Origin: Streptomyces caatingaensis
Lineage (GTDB): Bacteria; Actinomycetota; Actinomycetes; Streptomycetales; Streptomycetaceae
Direction of reading: 5' to 3'
NCBI RefSeq assembly: GCF_001187435.1
Contig: NZ_LFXA01000011.1
Span: 248,001 to 312,000, forward strand
DNA length: 64,000 nucleotides
Shown here: piece after piece, positions 50,375-60,960 of the stretch
Layout of the letters: each line of letters begins with the position of its first letter
Position numbering within the stretch: position 1 is the stretch's first letter
Made by a program: the position numbers and the translations under genes
Notes under the pieces: model-generated
Told to the model about the DNA's origin: nothing
The model's input: the letters and a program-made list of their open reading frames with translations, nothing else
Database searches by the model: none

Positions 50375-51220
50375 GTGCTGACGACGACCACCACCAAGGT
50401 CCTCGAGCCCGGCGAACTCGACGCCGCCCTCGCCGTCCTCGACCGCGAGCCGGTGGCCAACGCCTTCGTCGCCGCCCGCGTCCAGGTCGCCGGGCTCGAC
50501 CCCTGGCGGCTCGGCGGCGAGATGTGGGGCTGGTACGCGGACGGCCGCCTCGAATCGCTCTGCTACGCCGGCGCCAACCTCGTCCCCATCTGCGCCGGCC
50601 CCGATGCCGTCCGCGCCTTCGCCGACCGCGCCCGCCGTGCCGGACGCCGCTGCTCCTCCATCGTCGGCCCCGCCGGCCCCACCGCCGACCTCTGGTCGCT
50701 CCTGGAACCGCACTGGGGCCCGGCCCGCGAGGTCCGCTCCCACCAGCCGCTGATGGTCACCCGGACCCTCCCGGCGGACGTCGAGCCCGACCCGTATGTC
50801 CGCCGCGTCCGCAAGGACGAGATGGAAACGATTCTTCCGGCCTGCGTCGCCATGTTCACCGAAGAGGTCGGCATCTCCCCGCTCGCCGGCGACGGCGGCC
50901 TCCTGTACCAGGCGCGCGTCGCCGAACTCGTCGGCTCCGGCCGCTCGTTCGCCCGCATCGAGGACGGCCGCGTCGTCTTCAAGGCCGAGATCGGCGCCGC
51001 CACCGACCGCGCCTGCCAGATCCAGGGCGTCTGGGTCGCCCCCGAGCACCGCGGCCGCGGTCTCTCCGTCACCGGCATGGCCGCCGTCCTGCGCTACGCC
51101 CTGCGCGACGTCGCCCCCGTCGCCAGCCTCTACGTCAACGACTACAACACCGCGGCCCGGGCGGCGTACCGGCGGGTGGGCTTCGTGGAGGACGGCGCGT
51201 TCATGAGCGTGCTGTTCTGA
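50375..51220 (+). CDS. GNAT N-acetyltransferase with DUF4081 N-terminal domain
   Basis: This 281-residue protein has an N-terminal DUF4081-type region (residues about 1-130) and a C-terminal GNAT domain (residues about 140-281) with the acetyl-CoA-binding motif VWVAPEHRGRGLSVTGMAAV. The substrate is unknown. GTG at 50375 is the best start; an open frame upstream lies within ispG. It reads in the same direction as ispG and the second GNAT gene. Confidence 0.85.
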   Translation: MLTTTTTKVLEPGELDAALAVLDREPVANAFVAARVQVAGLDPWRLGGEMWGWYADGRLESLCYAGANLVPICAGPDAVRAFADRARRAGRRCSSIVGPAGPTADLWSLLEPHWGPAREVRSHQPLMVTRTLPADVEPDPYVRRVRKDEMETILPACVAMFTEEVGISPLAGDGGLLYQARVAELVGSGRSFARIEDGRVVFKAEIGAATDRACQIQGVWVAPEHRGRGLSVTGMAAVLRYALRDVAPVASLYVNDYNTAARAAYRRVGFVEDGAFMSVLF

Positions 51221-51249
51221 CCCGGGTCCGCCGGAGCCTGCCGGCCGGG

Positions 51250-51255
51250 TAGCCT
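51250..51255 (+). promoter_or_regulatory. -10 box of a leaderless promoter for the second GNAT gene
   Basis: TAGCCT is followed by exactly 6 nt and the ATG at 51262. No ribosome site is present, as expected of a leaderless mRNA. Confidence 0.55.
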
Positions 51256-51261
51256 CCGGTC

Positions 51262-51795
51262 ATGGATGACATCGTGGTCGGGCCGCTCGACCTCGCCGCG
51301 CGCGTGGACGACGCGCTGGCCGTACAGGCACTGGCCTTCGGCCTCAGCGCCGAGGAGGTCGGCGTCCGGCGCCACATCGTGCTCCGCCACCTCACCAGCC
51401 CCGGCGCCCGGGCCCTCGGGGCGACGACGGACAGCGGACGGCTCGTCGGCTTCGTCTACGGCATGCCCAACGACCGCCGCCACTGGTGGTCCACCGTCGT
51501 CGAGCCGTACCTGAGGGCGACCGGGCACGAGGACTGGCTCGACGACGCCTTCGTGATCACCGAACTCCACGTCCACCCCGCCTTCCAGAACCGCCGCATC
51601 GGCCGCTCCCTCATCACCGCCCTCACCGCCGGAGCCGCCGAACCCCGCTCCATCCTCTCCGCGATCGACGCGGAGAGCCCGGCCCGCGCGCTGTACCGGA
51701 AGCTGGGGTACCGGGACCTGGCGCGGCAGGTGGTCTTCCCGAGCGCGGCCAGCCCGTACGTGGTGATGGGGGCGGAGCTGCCGTTGTCGGGCTGA
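51262..51795 (+). CDS. GNAT family N-acetyltransferase
   Basis: This 177-residue single-domain GNAT protein has ELHVHPAFQNRRIGRSLITAL as its acetyl-CoA motif (about residues 97-117) and ARALYRKLGYRDL near the C-terminus. The substrate is unknown. The TANNNT box 6 nt before the ATG shows that it has its own promoter, independent of the GNAT gene upstream. The gap to proS is only 42 nt, but proS also has its own leaderless-type promoter. Confidence 0.85.
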   Translation: MDDIVVGPLDLAARVDDALAVQALAFGLSAEEVGVRRHIVLRHLTSPGARALGATTDSGRLVGFVYGMPNDRRHWWSTVVEPYLRATGHEDWLDDAFVITELHVHPAFQNRRIGRSLITALTAGAAEPRSILSAIDAESPARALYRKLGYRDLARQVVFPSAASPYVVMGAELPLSG

Positions 51796-51825
51796 AATGG
51801 GATGAGGAGCGGCCGGGGCCGCCGC

Positions 51826-51831
51826 TAACCT
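51826..51831 (+). promoter_or_regulatory. -10 box of a leaderless promoter for proS
   Basis: TAACCT is followed by exactly 6 nt and the ATG at 51838. No Shine-Dalgarno sequence lies in between. Confidence 0.55.
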
Positions 51832-51837
51832 CCGCGC

Positions 51838-53535
<1,698 letters not shown>

Positions 53536-53627
53536 GCCCCCGACGCGCCCGATCCAGGACAGCGCGCGCAGCGTGCTGCTGCGGAAACGGGAAGGGGCGG
53601 GGCGGGGAGAGCAACCCTCGTGGCGCG

Positions 53628-54518
53628 CTACAGCAGCGCCGCGAACTCCAGCAGCGGCTCGCTCCGCTCGCGGACGCCCGCCTCCACCGCCCGGAAGAGC
53701 GCCCACCCCCGCAGGCGCTCCCGCTCCACCTCCAGCGAATCCGCCAGCTTGGCGATGCGGCGGCGGAGGATGGCGGCCGCGCCCGGGGAGGCGAGGAGGG
53801 TGTCCGCGCGGTCGCGGACCAGCCAGGCCAGGTCGTACGCCCGCTCCCCGACGAGGGGGCGGGGCGAGATCGCCAGCCAGGGCGTGCGGTCGCCGGCGAG
53901 GACCTTGCCCTGGCGGTAGTCGCCGTGGAGGAGGACCGCCGGTTCGCCGGGGCCGGGGGCGAGGGCGTCGCGCAGCTCCAGCGCCTCGGCCACGAGCGGC
54001 CCGGCCGTCTCCGCGGCCCAGGCCGAGGCCCGCAGGCCGTCGGCCTGGGCCGCGGTGCGGTCCGCGACGGACGGCAGGGCGGACGGCGGCGGCGCGACCC
54101 AGAGCCGCTGGAGCGTCGCCGACGCCTCCAGCAGCGCCTTCTGCTCCGGCAGGGAGCGCAGGCTCACGTCCCCGTGCAGCCGCTCCAGCAGCAGCGCCCC
54201 CGCCTCCGGCTCGGCCCGCAGGACCCGCACGGCGCCCAGGCCGTTCCAGTGCTCCAGCGCGGTGAGTTCGGCCGCGGCCCGGCCGTCGGGGAGGGCGAGC
54301 TTGAGCACGGCCGGGGTGCCGTCGGCCTGGTGGACGAGGACGGCCATGCTGGAGCGTCCCCCCGGCGTCTGCACCCGTTCGGGTGTCAACTCCCAGCGGT
54401 CCAGGTACTCCTGAGCGGTCATCGGGAGGCGGGCGAGCCACTGCCGCGCGCCCCCCGTCGCTCCTGCCGCGCGCATCAGCCGCGCCGGCGGTCCGAGGCG
54501 GTCGTCCGCGTGGCCCAT
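53628..54518 (-). CDS. Aminoglycoside phosphotransferase-fold protein (APH(6)-like), probably inactive
   Basis: This 296-residue protein is similar over its length to streptomycin 6-kinase-type APH enzymes. The Brenner-type motif reads LLHGDYRQGKVLAG: the catalytic Asp remains but the conserved Asn (HxDxxxxN) is Lys. The following magnesium-binding Asp of the usual AIDPKP is Ser (WLAISPRPLVGE). Phosphotransfer activity is therefore doubtful; a non-catalytic or altered role is inferred. It converges on proS and has no drug-resistance neighbours. An ATG at 54422 in MTAQEYLDRW is an alternative start. Confidence 0.78.
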   Translation of the reverse strand: MGHADDRLGPPARLMRAAGATGGARQWLARLPMTAQEYLDRWELTPERVQTPGGRSSMAVLVHQADGTPAVLKLALPDGRAAAELTALEHWNGLGAVRVLRAEPEAGALLLERLHGDVSLRSLPEQKALLEASATLQRLWVAPPPSALPSVADRTAAQADGLRASAWAAETAGPLVAEALELRDALAPGPGEPAVLLHGDYRQGKVLAGDRTPWLAISPRPLVGERAYDLAWLVRDRADTLLASPGAAAILRRRIAKLADSLEVERERLRGWALFRAVEAGVRERSEPLLEFAALL

Positions 54519-54546
54519 CCCTGTGCTGCCCTTTCGTTCTTGCTGG

Positions 54547-54993
54547 TCAGGGCCGCGCCGTGGGGGAAGTCCGCTCGGTGAGCCCAGGGAAGGCTACGCC
54601 AGCGCCGCGCCAACGGACCGCCCGCACCGCCGCCTCGCGCAGCGCGGCCGCCGCCTCGGTGCGCAGGCCGCCCCGGGCCGCCGGGACGAGGTCGGCGTAG
54701 ACGGCCGCCACCCGGCTCTCCAGCTCGGCGGCCAGCCGGACGGCCGCGGCCGCGTCCGGCACGGGGAACGGCAGGGCGTACGCGGGGGCGGCCGCCGCCG
54801 GGGTGCCGCCCAGGTCGTGGACGGCGCGCCGCATGGCGTCCCGGCGGGCGCGGTGCGCCTCGTACGCCTCGCGGGCCTCCTTGGCGCGGTCCTCGTCGAC
54901 ACGGGCGCCGACGACCCCGTACCCGTACACGGCGGCGTGCTCGGCGGCCAGCGCGGCCTGGGCGGCGGTCAGCGCGGGGGAGCGGTCCGTCAC
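54547..54993 (-). CDS. Ferritin-like domain protein (DUF4439)
   Basis: This 148-residue all-helical protein (ALTAAQAALAAEHAAVYGYG at the start, then EAREAYEAHRARRDAMRRAV) matches the four-helix ferritin-like DUF4439 family; the metal-binding Glu/His pattern is present but reduced. The GTG start overlaps the stop of the upstream lipoprotein (GTGA), so the pair is translationally coupled. It belongs to a conserved Streptomyces pair upstream of rimP, on the opposite strand. Confidence 0.78.
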   Translation of the reverse strand: MTDRSPALTAAQAALAAEHAAVYGYGVVGARVDEDRAKEAREAYEAHRARRDAMRRAVHDLGGTPAAAAPAYALPFPVPDAAAAVRLAAELESRVAAVYADLVPAARGGLRTEAAAALREAAVRAVRWRGAGVAFPGLTERTSPTARP

Positions 54994-55490
54994 GCCGCCA
55001 CCCCCAGCAGGTAGGCGTGCGCGGCGCCCGCGGCGGCCACCGAGGCGAGCAGGCGGGCGAGTTCGGGAGGCGCGGAGGCGAGGGCCGCGGCCCGGCCGTC
55101 GGCGGTGCGGCGCTCGGCGTCGGCGAGCGCGGCGAGCGCGGACCGCTCGTCCCGGGGGACGGACGGGGCCGGCGCGGGGGCCGCGGACGGGGACGCGGCC
55201 GGCGTCGCGGAGCCGAACGCCTCGGCGTGCCGGGCCACTTCCGCCCGCAGCGGACGCAGCCGCCCGGCGAGGCCGGCGTGCGCGGCGAGCGTCGCGTCGT
55301 AGGCGGCCAGCAGCGCCGCCGAGTCGTGGGCCGCGCGGGCGCGCAGCCGTTCGCCGGCGCGGGCGCGGTCGTCCGCCGCGCGGTCGTGTCCGCCGGAGCA
55401 CCCGGTGGCGAGCAGTGCCGCCGCGCCCCCCGCCAGCAGCGTCCGTCTGCGCGGACCGTCGCCGGCCCGCGCCGTCCTCGTGAGCGCCAC
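54990..55490 (-). CDS. Small lipoprotein, function unknown
   Basis: This 166-residue protein has a twin-arginine-like leader (RRRTLLAGGAAALLATGC) with lipobox ending at residue 31, followed by an Ala-rich helical region and an Ala/Pro/Ser linker (ATPAASPSAAPAPAPSVP). No domain is recognised. It is co-transcribed and coupled with the ferritin-like gene, so the two products probably act together at the outer face of the membrane. GTG at 55490 follows AGAGG. Confidence 0.72.
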   Translation of the reverse strand: MALTRTARAGDGPRRRTLLAGGAAALLATGCSGGHDRAADDRARAGERLRARAAHDSAALLAAYDATLAAHAGLAGRLRPLRAEVARHAEAFGSATPAASPSAAPAPAPSVPRDERSALAALADAERRTADGRAAALASAPPELARLLASVAAAGAAHAYLLGVAA

Positions 55491-55670
55491 GTTCCTCTTT
55501 CCGCCGTCTCCCCTGGTGACCACGGCATGATCACCGGACGCGAGCGTACCGGCGTGGCGCGGGGCGGCACGGACGAGGCACCGAATCGTCAGTCGGCTGC
55601 CGGAACAGATAGGCTTTGACCTGACACGCGACTTTCCCACAACAGCACACGCGGCCGAGGAGTCACCCGG

Positions 55671-56195
55671 ATGAGCACCACCCAGAGCGAGCGGCTGCGC
55701 GAGCTGCTCGCCCCTCTCGTCAGCGCACGGGAGCTGGATCTGGAAGAGGTCGAAGTGACACCGGCCGGCAAGCGCCGTGTGCTGCGGGTCGTGGTGGATT
55801 CCGACGAGGGCGTCCAGCTGGACGCGTGCGCGGAGCTGAGCCGCGAGATCTCCCAGAAGCTCGACGAGACGGACGTGATGGGCGGTGCCCCCTACGTCCT
55901 GGAGGTCACCTCGCCCGGCGCCGACCGCCCTCTGACGCAGCACCGGCACTATGTGCGTGCCACCGGCCGGCTGATCAAGGCGCAGCTCACCGAGGGCGGT
56001 GAGCTGGTCGCGCGGATCGTGGCCGTGGACGACGAGGGGCTCGACCTGGAGGTCCCCGGCGTCAAGGGCCGCAGGCCCACAGCGCGCCGCCTGGCGTTCG
56101 CGGACATCGCGAAGGCCCGAGTGGAGATCGAGTTCAACCGCCCGGGGGCCGCGACGGCCGCAGCCGGGACCGACGAGAGCCAAGAGGAGGCGTAG
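55671..56195 (+). CDS. rimP: Ribosome maturation factor RimP
   Basis: RimP is needed for 30S subunit maturation. It has 174 residues with the N-terminal RimP domain (ELDLEEVEVTPAGKRRVLRV and a VTSPGADRPL motif) and a C-terminal SH3-like domain, then an Ala/Glu tail. The ATG at 55671 follows GAGGAG. It opens the rimP-nusA-ylxR-infB-DUF503-rbfA-truB block; nusA begins 2 nt after its stop. Confidence 0.94.
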   Translation: MSTTQSERLRELLAPLVSARELDLEEVEVTPAGKRRVLRVVVDSDEGVQLDACAELSREISQKLDETDVMGGAPYVLEVTSPGADRPLTQHRHYVRATGRLIKAQLTEGGELVARIVAVDDEGLDLEVPGVKGRRPTARRLAFADIAKARVEIEFNRPGAATAAAGTDESQEEA

Positions 56196-56197
56196 CC

Positions 56198-57190
56198 GTG
56201 GACATCGACATGAGTGCCCTGCGGGGTCTGGTGCGAGAGAAGGAGATCTCCTTCGACCTGCTGGTCGAGGCGATCGAGTCGGCCCTCCTCATCGCCTACC
56301 ACCGCACCGAGGGAAGCCGCCGCCGGGCCCGTGTGGTGCTCGACCGGGAGACCGGTCATGTGACGGTGTGGGCCAAGGAGGACCCGCAGGACCTCGCCGA
56401 GGGCGAGGAGCCCAAGGAGTTCGACGACACCCCCTCCGGCTTCGGCCGGATCGCCGCGACCACCGCGAAGCAGGTCATCCTCCAGCGTCTGCGCGACGCC
56501 GAGGACGAGATCACTTTCGGTGAGTTCGCCGGCCGCGAGGGCGACGTCGTCGCGGGCGTCGTCCAGCAGGGCAAGGACCCCAAGAACGTCCTGGTGGACA
56601 TCGGCAAGCTGGAGGCCATCCTGCCGGTGCAGGAGCAGGTGCCCGGCGAGGAGTACACCCACGGCACCCGGCTGCGCACCTATGTCGTGCGGGTGGCCAA
56701 GGGTGTCCGCGGCCCGTCCGTGACCCTCTCGCGCACCCACCCGAACCTGGTGAAGAAGCTCTTCGCCCTGGAGGTGCCGGAGATCGCCGACGGCTCGGTG
56801 GAGATCGCCGCCATCGCCCGCGAGGCCGGCCACCGCACCAAGATCGCCGTCCGGTCGACCCGTTCCGGGCTGAACGCCAAGGGCGCCTGCATCGGCCCGA
56901 TGGGCGGCCGCGTCCGCAACGTCATGGCCGAGCTCAACGGCGAGAAGATCGACATCGTCGACTGGTCGGACGACCCCGCCGAGCTCGTGGCGCACGCGCT
57001 GTCCCCGGCGCGGGTCAGCAAGGTCGAGATCGTGGACCTCGCCGCCCGCTCGGCCCGGGTGACCGTGCCCGACTACCAGCTCTCCCTCGCCATCGGCAAG
57101 GAGGGGCAGAACGCCCGGCTCGCCGCGCGGCTCACCGGCTGGCGGATCGACATCCGGCCGGACACCGAGCAGCAGGACAAGCCGGAGTAA
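56198..57190 (+). CDS. nusA: Transcription termination/antitermination protein NusA
   Basis: NusA binds RNA polymerase and RNA, affecting pausing, termination and rRNA antitermination. The protein has 330 residues: the N-terminal RNAP-binding domain (to about 135), an S1 domain (GEFAGREGDVVAGVVQQGKD) and two KH domains (KIAVRSTRSGLNAKGACIGP and later LSLAIGKEGQNARLAARLTG). It lacks the C-terminal acidic repeats of E. coli NusA, as usual in Actinobacteria. GTG at 56198 follows AAGAGGAGG. An 18-bp hairpin lies after the gene. Confidence 0.96.
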   Translation: MDIDMSALRGLVREKEISFDLLVEAIESALLIAYHRTEGSRRRARVVLDRETGHVTVWAKEDPQDLAEGEEPKEFDDTPSGFGRIAATTAKQVILQRLRDAEDEITFGEFAGREGDVVAGVVQQGKDPKNVLVDIGKLEAILPVQEQVPGEEYTHGTRLRTYVVRVAKGVRGPSVTLSRTHPNLVKKLFALEVPEIADGSVEIAAIAREAGHRTKIAVRSTRSGLNAKGACIGPMGGRVRNVMAELNGEKIDIVDWSDDPAELVAHALSPARVSKVEIVDLAARSARVTVPDYQLSLAIGKEGQNARLAARLTGWRIDIRPDTEQQDKPE

Positions 57191-57203
57191 TCCGGCGGCG
57201 CAC

Positions 57204-57271
57204 GGGAGCGGCCGGGGGCGCACGGGAGCGGAGCCGGAGGGTTCCGCGGTTCCGCGCCCCTGGCCGCTCCC
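57204..57271 (+). terminator. Stem-loop between nusA and ylxR
   Basis: An 18-nt arm (57204-57221, GGGAGCGGCCGGGGGCGC) pairs with 57254-57271 (17 of 18) over a 32-nt loop, just after the nusA stop. ylxR has its own leaderless-type promoter downstream, so the operon may be divided here. Confidence 0.5.
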
Positions 57272-57335
57272 GGCGTGGTCAAGAAGTGGACATCGCCGAT
57301 CCGTCCCCCCAAGGGGTGCGGTCGGCTCGGGGAGG

Positions 57336-57341
57336 TAGACT
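57336..57341 (+). promoter_or_regulatory. -10 box of a leaderless promoter for ylxR
   Basis: TAGACT is followed by exactly 6 nt (TAATCA) and then the GTG at 57348. No ribosome site intervenes. Confidence 0.6.
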
Positions 57342-57347
57342 TAATCA

Positions 57348-57653
57348 GTGTCTGGCCGGACGCATGCCCGCGCATGCCCTGAACGCACCTGTGTGGGGTG
57401 CCGGGAGCGAGCGGCCAAGGGCGATCTGCTGCGGATCGTGATGACCGAGGGCGCCTGCGTCCCCGATCCTCGCGGTACGCTGCCCGGCCGGGGTGCCTCC
57501 GTGCACCCCACACTGGTCTGTCTCGACCTGGCGGTCCGCCGCCGGGCGTTCCCCCGGGCCTTCCGGGTCCCGGGGCCGCTCGACACCGCGGAGCTGCGGC
57601 GATATGTCGAGCGGGCCGAGCAGAACGGGCGGATCGGGCAGATCGGCCGGTGA
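57348..57653 (+). CDS. YlxR family (DUF448) RNA-binding protein
   Basis: This 101-residue protein has the YlxR motif (ERTCVGCRERAAKGDLLRIV, then LPGRGASVHPTLVCLDLAVR). It is a nucleic-acid-binding protein encoded between nusA and infB in many bacteria, with proposed roles in transcription of rnpB and translation factors. The GTG at 57348 is placed right after the leaderless -10 box at 57336. Its gene product usually precedes infB, here 173 nt away. Confidence 0.9.
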   Translation: MSGRTHARACPERTCVGCRERAAKGDLLRIVMTEGACVPDPRGTLPGRGASVHPTLVCLDLAVRRRAFPRAFRVPGPLDTAELRRYVERAEQNGRIGQIGR

Positions 57654-57825
57654 AGAGTTAGACCCCGCGTCAGCGGGGATGTCCCAGGCACGGGTATCCG
57701 TGCTGTCAGGTACCTCGCGAGTCGGAAGTAGGTCGAGATTGCGATGAGCACTCGATGAGTACGCGATGAGTACGCCCATGAAGTAGCGACGGTCCGGTTG
57801 ACAACCCGGACCTAGAAGGAGCGAA
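57654..57825 (+). promoter_or_regulatory. infB leader with repeats and hairpin before the ribosome site
   Basis: The 172-nt leader contains CCCCGC/GCGGGG, a run of ATGAGTACGC-like repeats (57743-57778), and a hairpin made of GGTCCGG and CCCGGACC flanking TTGACAA just before GAAGGAG (57816-57822). The AAGGTCCGGG at the start of infB could compete for pairing with the right arm. Translational or attenuation control of infB is a possibility. Confidence 0.35.
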
Positions 57826-60822
57826 GTGGCTAAGGTCCGGGTATACGAACTCGCCAAGGAGTTCGGAGTGGAGAGCAAGGTCGTCATGGCCAAGCTCCAA
57901 GAACTTGGTGAATTCGTCCGTTCGGCGTCCTCGACGATCGAGGCGCCGGTCGTCCGTAAGTTGACTGACGCGCTGCAGGGGCCCGGCGGCAACGCCGGCA
58001 AGTCCGCTGCCAAGCCCGCGGCGCCGCGCAAGGCGGCCCCCGCGAAGCCGGCCGCGCCCACTCCGGGCGCCCCCCGGCCCGCCGCCCCGGCCCCCAAGCC
58101 GGCCGCGGCCCCCACCCCCAAGTCCTCCGGCGCCGCGCCCACCCCGGGCCCGCGCCCCGGCCCCAAGCCCGGTCCGGCCGCCCCGGCCAAGCCCGGCCCG
58201 GCCGCCCCGGTGCCCGCCGCGGAGTTCTCCGCCCCGGCCCCGAGCCAGCCCGCGCCGCGCCCCGGCGCGACCCCCGGCCCGCGTCCGTCCGGCCCCCGTC
58301 CGGGTCCGGCCGGCCAGCAGCGTGACGGCGGCCGCCCCGGCGCCCCGCGCCCGCAGGGCCAGGGCCCGCGTCCCGGCGCCCGTCCGGCCGGCCCCCGTCC
58401 GGGCAACAACCCCTTCACCTCCGGTGGCTCCACCGGCATGGCCCGCCCGCAGGCCCCGCGTCCCGGCGGCCCGCGTCCCGGCGGCCAGGCCGGCCCGGGC
58501 GCCCCGCGTCCGCAGGGCGGTCCCGCCGGCGGTCCGCGTCCGCAGGGCCAGGGCCCGCGCCCGACGCCCGGCGGCATGCCCCGTCCGCAGGCTCCCGGCG
58601 GCGCCCCGCGTCCCGGCCCGGCGGGCAACCGTCCGAACCCCGGCATGATGCCGCAGCGTCCGGCCGCCGGCCCGCGTCCGGGCCCCGGCGGTGCCGGCCG
58701 TCCCGGTGGCGCCGGCCGTCCCGGCGGCGGTCGTCCCGGCTTCGCCGGCCGTCCGGCCGGTCCGGGCGGCGGCGGTCGTCCGGGCGGCGGCGGCTTCGCC
58801 GGCCGTCCCGGTGGCGGCGGTCCCGGTGGCGGCGGCTTCGGCGGCGGCCGTCCGGGCTTCGGCGGCCGTCCCGGCGGCCCGGGTGCCCGTGGCGGCACGC
58901 AGGGCGCCTTCGGCCGTCCCGGCGGTCCGGCCCGTCGCGGCCGCAAGTCCAAGCGTCAGCGTCGCCAGGAGTACGAGGCCATGCAGGCCCCGTCCGTGGG
59001 CGGCGTGATGCTCCCGCGCGGCAACGGCGAGACCATCCGTCTCTCCCGCGGCGCCTCCCTCACCGACTTCGCGGAGAAGATCAACGCCAACCCGGCGTCG
59101 CTCGTCGCCGTGATGATGAACCTCGGCGAGATGGTGACGGCCACCCAGTCCGTCTCCGACGAGACGCTGCAGCTCCTCGGCGACGAGATGAACTACACCG
59201 TTCAGATCGTCAGCCCCGAGGAGGAGGACCGCGAGCTGCTCGAGTCCTTCGACATCGAGTTCGGCGAGGACGAGGGCGGCGAGGAGTTCCTGGCCCCGCG
59301 TCCGCCGGTGGTCACCGTCATGGGTCACGTCGACCACGGAAAGACGCGACTGCTGGACGCGATCCGCAAGACCAACGTGGTCGCGGGCGAGGCCGGCGGC
59401 ATCACCCAGCACATCGGTGCCTACCAGGTCGCGACCGAGGTCAACGAGGAAGAGCGCCGGATCACCTTCATCGACACCCCGGGTCACGAGGCGTTCACCG
59501 CCATGCGTGCCCGCGGTGCGAAGTCGACCGACATCGCGATCCTCGTGGTGGCCGCCAACGACGGCGTCATGCCGCAGACGGTCGAGGCCCTGAACCACGC
59601 CAAGGCGGCCGACGTGCCGATCGTGGTCGCGGTCAACAAGATCGACGTCGAGGGTGCCGACCCGACCAAGGTGCGCGGTCAGCTGACCGAGTACGGCCTG
59701 GTGGCCGAGGAGTACGGCGGCGACACGATGTTCGTCGACATCTCCGCCAAGCAGGGTCTGAACATCGACAAGCTGCTCGAGGCCGTCGTCCTCACCGCGG
59801 ACGCCGCCCTCGACCTGCGGGCCAACCCGGAGCAGGACGCGCAGGGCATCGCGATCGAGGCCCACCTCGACCGCGGCCGCGGCGCCGTCGCCACCGTCCT
59901 CGTCCAGCGCGGTACCCTCCGCGTCGGCGACACGATGGTCGCCGGTGACGCGTACGGCCGCGTCCGCGCCATGCTCGACGACAAGGGCCAGAACGTCGAG
60001 GAGGCGGGTCCCTCGACCCCGGTCCTCGTCATGGGTCTGACCAACGTCCCGGGCGCCGGCGACAACTTCCTCGTCGTCGACGAGGACCGCACGGCCCGCC
60101 AGATCGCCGAGAAGCGCGCGGCGCGCGAGCGCAACGCCACCTTCGCCAAGCGCACCCGCCGGGTGTCCCTCGAGGACCTCGACAAGGTGCTCAAGGCCGG
60201 CGAGGTCCAGCAGCTCAACCTCATCATCAAGGGCGACGCGTCCGGTTCGGTCGAGGCCCTGGAGTCCTCGCTGCTCCAGCTCGACGTGGGCGAGGAGGTC
60301 GACATCCGCGTGCTGCACCGCGGCGTGGGTGCGGTCACCGAGACGGACATCAACCTGGCGTCCGGCTCCGACGCGATCGTCATCGGCTTCAACGTCCGCG
60401 CCGAGGGCCGTGCCACGCAGATGGCCGAGCGCGAGGGCGTCGACGTCCGGTACTACTCGGTCATCTACCAGGCGATCGAGGAGATCGAGGCGGCCCTCAA
60501 GGGCATGCTGAAGCCGGAGTACGAAGAGGTCGAACTCGGTACGGCGGAGATCCGCGAGATCTTCCGCTCGTCCAAGCTGGGCAACATCGCGGGTGTCCTC
60601 ATCCGCTCCGGCGAGGTCAAGCGCAACACCAAGGCGCGCCTCATCCGCGACGGCAAGGTCGTGGCCGAGGACCTCACCATCGTCGGTCTGCGTCGCTTCA
60701 AGGACGACGTCACCGAGATCCGCGAGGGCTTCGAGGGCGGTATCAACCTCGGAAACTTCAACGACATCAAGGTCGACGACGTCATCGCGACGTACGAGAT
60801 GCGCGAGAAGCCGCGAGGCTGA
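57826..60822 (+). CDS. infB: Translation initiation factor IF-2
   Basis: IF-2 brings initiator fMet-tRNA to the ribosome. It has 998 residues with an IF2_N domain (VYELAKEFGVESKVVMAKLQ), an about 330-residue Pro/Gly/Arg/Ala-rich low-complexity linker (about 60-385) and the GTPase core: G1 GHVDHGKT (about 501-508), DTPGHEAF and NKID (about 604), then domains II-IV. The GTG at 57826 has GAAGGAG 7 nt upstream. The linker contains short repeats such as RPGG; its length will vary between strains. Confidence 0.98.
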   Translation: MAKVRVYELAKEFGVESKVVMAKLQELGEFVRSASSTIEAPVVRKLTDALQGPGGNAGKSAAKPAAPRKAAPAKPAAPTPGAPRPAAPAPKPAAAPTPKSSGAAPTPGPRPGPKPGPAAPAKPGPAAPVPAAEFSAPAPSQPAPRPGATPGPRPSGPRPGPAGQQRDGGRPGAPRPQGQGPRPGARPAGPRPGNNPFTSGGSTGMARPQAPRPGGPRPGGQAGPGAPRPQGGPAGGPRPQGQGPRPTPGGMPRPQAPGGAPRPGPAGNRPNPGMMPQRPAAGPRPGPGGAGRPGGAGRPGGGRPGFAGRPAGPGGGGRPGGGGFAGRPGGGGPGGGGFGGGRPGFGGRPGGPGARGGTQGAFGRPGGPARRGRKSKRQRRQEYEAMQAPSVGGVMLPRGNGETIRLSRGASLTDFAEKINANPASLVAVMMNLGEMVTATQSVSDETLQLLGDEMNYTVQIVSPEEEDRELLESFDIEFGEDEGGEEFLAPRPPVVTVMGHVDHGKTRLLDAIRKTNVVAGEAGGITQHIGAYQVATEVNEEERRITFIDTPGHEAFTAMRARGAKSTDIAILVVAANDGVMPQTVEALNHAKAADVPIVVAVNKIDVEGADPTKVRGQLTEYGLVAEEYGGDTMFVDISAKQGLNIDKLLEAVVLTADAALDLRANPEQDAQGIAIEAHLDRGRGAVATVLVQRGTLRVGDTMVAGDAYGRVRAMLDDKGQNVEEAGPSTPVLVMGLTNVPGAGDNFLVVDEDRTARQIAEKRAARERNATFAKRTRRVSLEDLDKVLKAGEVQQLNLIIKGDASGSVEALESSLLQLDVGEEVDIRVLHRGVGAVTETDINLASGSDAIVIGFNVRAEGRATQMAEREGVDVRYYSVIYQAIEEIEAALKGMLKPEYEEVELGTAEIREIFRSSKLGNIAGVLIRSGEVKRNTKARLIRDGKVVAEDLTIVGLRRFKDDVTEIREGFEGGINLGNFNDIKVDDVIATYEMREKPRG

Positions 60823-60960
60823 TCACCGCAGCTTCCCGGGGCCGGTCGGCGGGTGCGATATCCCGTCGATCGGCCCCGGCCGTTGCGTGTACGGTTTCGA
60901 ATGAGCCGTACGCATCACGGATCCCCACGGCCCCACGGGTGGCATGAAAACCCGCACCAC

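Noticed and set aside
53628..54518. Streptomycin resistance gene
   Set aside because: Similarity to APH(6) is clear but two catalytic residues are replaced and there is no antibiotic cluster.
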